From: Peptococcaceae bacterium
Lineage (GTDB): Bacteria > Bacillota > Desulfotomaculia > Desulfotomaculales > Desulfocucumaceae
DNA length: 46,568 nucleotides
Assembly (NCBI GenBank): GCA_023512435.1
Contig: JAILZP010000025.1
Span: forward strand, 1 to 46,568
Direction of reading: 5' to 3'
Positions 43,092 to 46,568 of this stretch are shown in pieces. The notes beneath the pieces were generated by a model that was given only the letters and a program-made list of their open reading frames with translations, ran no database searches and was not told the origin of the DNA. The number at the start of each line of letters is the position of its first letter. Position 1 is the first letter of the stretch. The translations under genes were made by a program, and so were the position numbers.

Positions 43092-44273
43092 ATGGAAAGA
43101 ACGATCCTGCTGGCCGACATGAACTCATTTTTTGCCAGTGTGCACCAGGCCCTGGACCCGGCCCTGAGAAACCGGCCCGTCATTGTGGGCGGCAGCCAGG
43201 AAAAAAGGCACGGCATCGTCCTGGCCGCCTCCTACGAGGCCAAGGCCATGGGGGTAAAGACCGGCATGACCGTCCTGGAGGCCCGCCGGGCCTGCCCGGA
43301 CGGCATCTTCGTCCTTCCCCGGCACCACCTCTACGTCCACTTTTCGGCCCGGATCCTGAAGATCATGAGGGAGTTCACCCCCCTGGTGGAGCCCTTTTCC
43401 ATAGACGAGGCCTTCCTGGACATCACCGGCTGCCGCCGCCTCCTGGGCGAACCGGCGGCGGCCGCCCGCCTGCTGAAGGACCGTATCCGCCGGGAGGTGG
43501 GCGTCCTGTGCAGCGTCGGCGTGGGGCCCAACAAGCTGCTGGCCAAGATGGCCGCCGAAATGCAAAAGCCCGACGGGCTTACGGTCCTGAGGGCGGAGGA
43601 TGTGCCGGCCAGGCTGTGGCCGCTGCCGGTGCGGGACCTGTTCGGCATCGGCCCCCGCTACGAGCGGCACCTCAGGTACTTCAACGTCCGCACCATCGGC
43701 GACCTGGCCAACTTCCCGGTGGAAGTGCTGAAAAGGCGCTTCGGCGTCATGGGCGAGGTGATGTGGTGGTCGGCCAACGGGGTGGACCACAGCCCGGTGG
43801 ACCCCCGCTCCCTGGACACCGCCAGGAGCGTGGGGCACCAGATCACCCTGCCCCGGGATTTTCGCCGCCGGGACGAGATCGCCGTGGTCGTCCTGGAACT
43901 GAGCGACCTGGTGGCCAGGCGGGCCCGCCGGGGCGGATACATGGGCAGGACCGTGGGCCTGGTGATCAAGGACGCCAATTTCAACTGGCTGGGCCGGTCC
44001 CGGACCCTTCAGCGGTACACCGACCTGCCCGAGGACCTTTACGAGGCCGGCATGTTCCTCCTGGACAGGCACTGGGCCGGGTACCCGGTCAGGATGGTGG
44101 GCCTCTCCCTGGGCGGGCTGATCAGCAATGCCGCCCCCCAGGGCGACATCTTCGGCAGGTCGGAAAAGCTCCGGCGGGTGGCCCGGGCCTGCGACGGGAT
44201 CCGCGCCCGGTTCGGGGAAAAGGCCATCAAGCGGGCCTCCTCCCTCACCCCGGCGGGTGTGCTTTATGAATAG
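43092..44273 (+). CDS. Y-family translesion DNA polymerase (DinB/UvrX-like)
   Basis: 393 residues from the ATG at 43092 (GGTGAT upstream). Metal ligands D9 and D105-E106 (SIDEAFLDIT), steric-gate F14 in DMNSFFASV, and a GIGP hairpin (LFGIGPRYERHL). Inserts nucleotides opposite damaged bases. SOS-controlled by the box in its promoter. The presence of a YolD-like partner fits the UvrX/YqjW branch of Firmicutes rather than constitutive Pol IV. Confidence 0.93.
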   Translation: MERTILLADMNSFFASVHQALDPALRNRPVIVGGSQEKRHGIVLAASYEAKAMGVKTGMTVLEARRACPDGIFVLPRHHLYVHFSARILKIMREFTPLVEPFSIDEAFLDITGCRRLLGEPAAAARLLKDRIRREVGVLCSVGVGPNKLLAKMAAEMQKPDGLTVLRAEDVPARLWPLPVRDLFGIGPRYERHLRYFNVRTIGDLANFPVEVLKRRFGVMGEVMWWSANGVDHSPVDPRSLDTARSVGHQITLPRDFRRRDEIAVVVLELSDLVARRARRGGYMGRTVGLVIKDANFNWLGRSRTLQRYTDLPEDLYEAGMFLLDRHWAGYPVRMVGLSLGGLISNAAPQGDIFGRSEKLRRVARACDGIRARFGEKAIKRASSLTPAGVLYE

Positions 44274-44565
44274 GGGCAACAAGCTCTGGGAGGGACACCG
44301 GCTTCTGATCCCGGAATTGCGGGAAAAGGCGGTGGCCGCCTGCCGCAGCTGCGTGTTCCTGGTGGCGGTGACCGGCCGGGAGGAGACCAGGACCGGCTGC
44401 GTGGCCGGGATAAAGGAATACGGCACCCTGCGAAAAAGGGTGCCCCGGGAGATTCACGCCGCCGAACTGATCCGCCGGGTCGGCCGGGACGGGCTGAAGG
44501 AAGTGCTTTCCCGGGGATCAGACCCCGGCGCCCCGGCCTGCGGCTTGTTCCGGGAATTTACATAG
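44266..44565 (+). CDS. YolD-like protein, 99 residues
   Basis: Begins within the last codons of the polymerase gene (8-base overlap). The N-terminus RGNKLWEGHRLLIPELRE follows the YolD family pattern, and yolD genes accompany uvrX-type polymerases. The remainder is unusual, with cysteines at ACRSC, TGC and PAC that could bind metal. Assignment rests on the first 20 residues and context. Confidence 0.65.
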   Translation: MNRGNKLWEGHRLLIPELREKAVAACRSCVFLVAVTGREETRTGCVAGIKEYGTLRKRVPREIHAAELIRRVGRDGLKEVLSRGSDPGAPACGLFREFT

Positions 44566-44574
44566 GGGAGGAAA

Positions 44575-44600
44575 AAGCGCCGGGTGTGAACCCGGCGCTT
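44575..44600. terminator. Bidirectional terminator
   Basis: Perfect 11-base arms (AAGCGCCGGGT and complement) with a 4-base loop. On the minus strand TTTTTCC follows, on the plus strand a T-run comes later. Serves hppA and the polymerase operon, which converge here. Confidence 0.85.
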
Positions 44601-44624
44601 CGGTCTGCTTTAATTTTTTTCAGT

Positions 44625-46568
44625 TTACTTGAAGAGAAGCGGCCCGATGATCAGGGAAATGGTTCCGGCAACCTTGATCAGCGGGTTCATGGCCGGACCG
44701 GAGGTGTCCTTGCAGGGGTCGCCCACGGTGTCGCCGATAACGGCGGCCTGGTGAATGGGGTTGGGCTGGCCGTCGATCTTCTTGCCGCCCAGGTTCCCGG
44801 CCTCGATCCACTTCTTGGCGTTGTCCCAGGCACCGCCGGCGTTGGCCAGGAAGAGGGCCAGCAGCACGCCGGTGGCGGTCATGCCGGACAGGAACCCGGC
44901 CAGGGACTTGGCGCCCAGGCCGAAGCCCACGATCAGGGGCACACCCACGGCCAGCAGGCCGGGGGCGATCATCTTGCCGATGGCCGCGCCGGTGGCAATG
45001 CTCACGCAGCGGGCGTAATCAGGCTTCCCGGTGCCGTCCATGATGCCGGGGATCTCGCGGAACTGGCGGCGCACCTCGTTGACCATCCCGTAAGCGGCCT
45101 CGCCCACGGCCCGCATGGTGAGGGCCGCCACCAGGAAGGGCACCGCGGCGCCGATGAAGATGCCGACGATAACCATGGGGTCGTTCAGGTTGACCACCAG
45201 GGTCCATACTTCCTTGCCGTGCTCGGTAACCTTGGTCAGAACGCCGGCTTTCTGCAGGGCCGCGCTCCTGGTAACCTCGTCGATGAAGGCCTGGAACAGG
45301 GCCAGGGCGGTCAGGGCCGCCGAACCGATGGCAAAGCCCTTGGCGATGGCGGCGGTGGTGTTGCCCACGGCGTCCAGCTTGTCCGTTTTCTGGCGCACTT
45401 CGGGAGGCAGCTCGGCCATCTCGGCGATGCCGCCGGCGTTGTCAGCCACCGGACCGAAGGAGTCCATGGCCACCACTATGCCGGCGGTGGAAAGCATGCC
45501 CATGGCCGCCATGGCGATGCCGAAGATGGCGTACTGGGCGCTCTCCCAGCTGGCCGCCCAGAAGGCGAACCAGATGGCCAGGGCAAAGACCAGCATCGGT
45601 ATGAACACGCTCTCCAGACCCACGGCCAGACCCTGGATAACGTTGGTGGCAGGCCCGGTCTTGGAGGCTTCGGCTATTTTCAGGGTCGGTTTCCTGGCGT
45701 TTGAGGTGTAGTACTCGGTGAGGGCGCCGATGGCCACGTTGACCACCAGGCCGGCGATGATGGCCAGGGTGATGCCCACGCCCAGCTTGCCCGGGAAGGT
45801 CCAGGTGGAAAGGAAGTAAACGCCGATGGCGGTCATGATGTTGGTGGACCACAGGCCCACGTTGAGGGCCGCCTGGGGACTTCCGTCCTCGCTGGTGCGC
45901 ACGAAGAAGGTGCCGATGATGGAGGCCACGATGCCGATGGCGCCCACCACCATGGGGAACAGGGCGCCCTTGAGGCCGAACAGGCTGTTGCCAAGGATCA
46001 TGGCCGCAATGGTTGTGGCGGCGTAGGACTCGAACAGGTCGGCGCCCATGCCGGCGGTGTCACCCACGTTGTCACCCACGTTGTCGGCGATGGTGGCCGG
46101 GTTGCGCGGGTCGTCCTCGGGAATGCCGGCTTCCACCTTGCCTACCAGGTCGGCGCCCACGTCAGCAGCCTTGGTGTAGATGCCGCCGCCGACCCGGGCG
46201 AAGAACGCTATGGCGCTGGCGCCGAAGGCGAAGCTGTTGATAACGGTGGGACTCTGGAAGATAATAAATAAGGCCGAGACACCCAGAAGCCCGAGGCCTG
46301 CAACGGAGAGGCCCATGACGGCGCCGGCCCTGAAGGAAATATTGAGCGCCTTTGACAAGCCCGAACTGCGGGCTGCTTCGGCTGTCCTGGCGTTGGACTT
46401 GGTGGTGCTGTTCATGCCGATGTAGCCGGCGATGGCCGAGCAGATGGCGCCAACGATGAACGAAATGGCGAAGGAGGCGCCGACGAAGAATAATAAGACA
46501 AAGATTATGAGCGCAAAAGGAACCAGGGTCTTGTACTGCCTGTTCAGATAGGCCATGGCGCCTTCCTG
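44625..46568 (-). CDS. hppA: Membrane-bound ion-pumping pyrophosphatase (5' end cut off)
   Basis: At least 647 residues, running to the window edge. The ATG at 46556 is internal: the frame continues upstream as [13 protein letters not shown], the conserved loop after the first helix in this family, so roughly 35-50 residues lie beyond the edge. Hydrolyses pyrophosphate to pump H+ or Na+. Active-site blocks [11 protein letters not shown] and [16 protein letters not shown] are intact. [10 protein letters not shown] has alanine where K+-independent enzymes have lysine, so it should be K+-dependent. Recovers energy from the PPi of acyl-CoA ligases. Confidence 0.95.
   Translation of the reverse strand, partial: QEGAMAYLNRQYKTLVPFALIIFVLLFFVGASFAISFIVGAICSAIAGYIGMNSTTKSNARTAEAARSSGLSKALNISFRAGAVMGLSVAGLGLLGVSALFIIFQSPTVINSFAFGASAIAFFARVGGGIYTKAADVGADLVGKVEAGIPEDDPRNPATIADNVGDNVGDTAGMGADLFESYAATTIAAMILGNSLFGLKGALFPMVVGAIGIVASIIGTFFVRTSEDGSPQAALNVGLWSTNIMTAIGVYFLSTWTFPGKLGVGITLAIIAGLVVNVAIGALTEYYTSNARKPTLKIAEASKTGPATNVIQGLAVGLESVFIPMLVFALAIWFAFWAASWESAQYAIFGIAMAAMGMLSTAGIVVAMDSFGPVADNAGGIAEMAELPPEVRQKTDKLDAVGNTTAAIAKGFAIGSAALTALALFQAFIDEVTRSAALQKAGVLTKVTEHGKEVWTLVVNLNDPMVIVGIFIGAAVPFLVAALTMRAVGEAAYGMVNEVRRQFREIPGIMDGTGKPDYARCVSIATGAAIGKMIAPGLLAVGVPLIVGFGLGAKSLAGFLSGMTATGVLLALFLANAGGAWDNAKKWIEAGNLGGKKIDGQPNPIHQAAVIGDTVGDPCKDTSGPAMNPLIKVAGTISLIIGPLLFK

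Noticed and set aside
46554..46556. ATG as the true start of hppA
   Set aside because: The upstream codons continue the conserved [13 protein letters not shown] block, so the gene extends past the window edge.

Overview
This window reads as a chromosomal segment of a GC-rich, endospore-forming, anaerobic Firmicute of the Desulfotomaculum/Pelotomaculum type. That assignment is an inference. It rests on AGGAGG-type ribosome sites with frequent GTG and TTG starts, a CotF-like spore coat gene and a SpoVB-like flippase, sigma-54 regulation of acyl-CoA metabolism, several acyl-CoA dehydrogenases and thiolases, TRAP uptake systems, and a membrane pyrophosphatase. I see no rRNA, tRNA or CRISPR array.

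Layout. 1-2.3 kb is a lower-GC accessory patch on the minus strand: a Phd/RelE-type toxin-antitoxin pair and a type I methylase (hsdM), whose partners lie off the left edge. 2.5-13.8 kb is housekeeping: recD2, a small unknown gene, a SpoVB/MurJ-type flippase, glycogen phosphorylase, a single thiolase, a MagIII-like DNA glycosylase overlapping a tiny SWIM-zinc protein, and threonine synthase. 14-29.6 kb is a minus-strand series of organic-acid uptake and beta-oxidation units. These are thiolase-iclR-acyl-CoA dehydrogenase; iclR-dctQ-dctM-dctP-hydroxyacid dehydrogenase; and a TAXI-type TRAP system with a two-subunit CoA-transferase. The last has a near-consensus sigma-54 promoter next to a PAS-type sigma-54 activator gene. 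A second, CBS-PAS-PAS activator is divergent from the first.

At 32.8-35.8 kb an acyl-CoA dehydrogenase (best read as non-decarboxylating glutaryl-CoA dehydrogenase), a carboxyltransferase and a biotin carrier form an operon. It has its own candidate sigma-54 promoter and two dyads spaced 86 bp apart upstream. Together these units suggest uptake of organic acids, activation to CoA esters and oxidation to acetyl-CoA, with transcription set by IclR repressors and sigma-54 activators.

36-39.6 kb holds CotF, an unlisted 46-residue acidic peptide, an RMD1/DUF155 membrane protein, and two unknown genes, one with an HTH and a zinc ribbon. 39.9-43.0 kb is the most unusual part. A compact GTPase with two dynamin-like G domains but no visible long stalk or membrane segment is followed by three very small helical proteins, the last a membrane-anchored coiled coil overlapping its neighbour by ATGA. 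I propose this as a candidate undescribed membrane-remodelling module. 43.0-44.6 kb is a Y-family polymerase with a YolD-like partner behind a clear LexA box. The window ends inside hppA, whose start is cut off by the right edge.

A second unusual signal is a family of degenerate tandem repeats in at least a dozen intergenic gaps, all with a 7-base period but with differing sequence.
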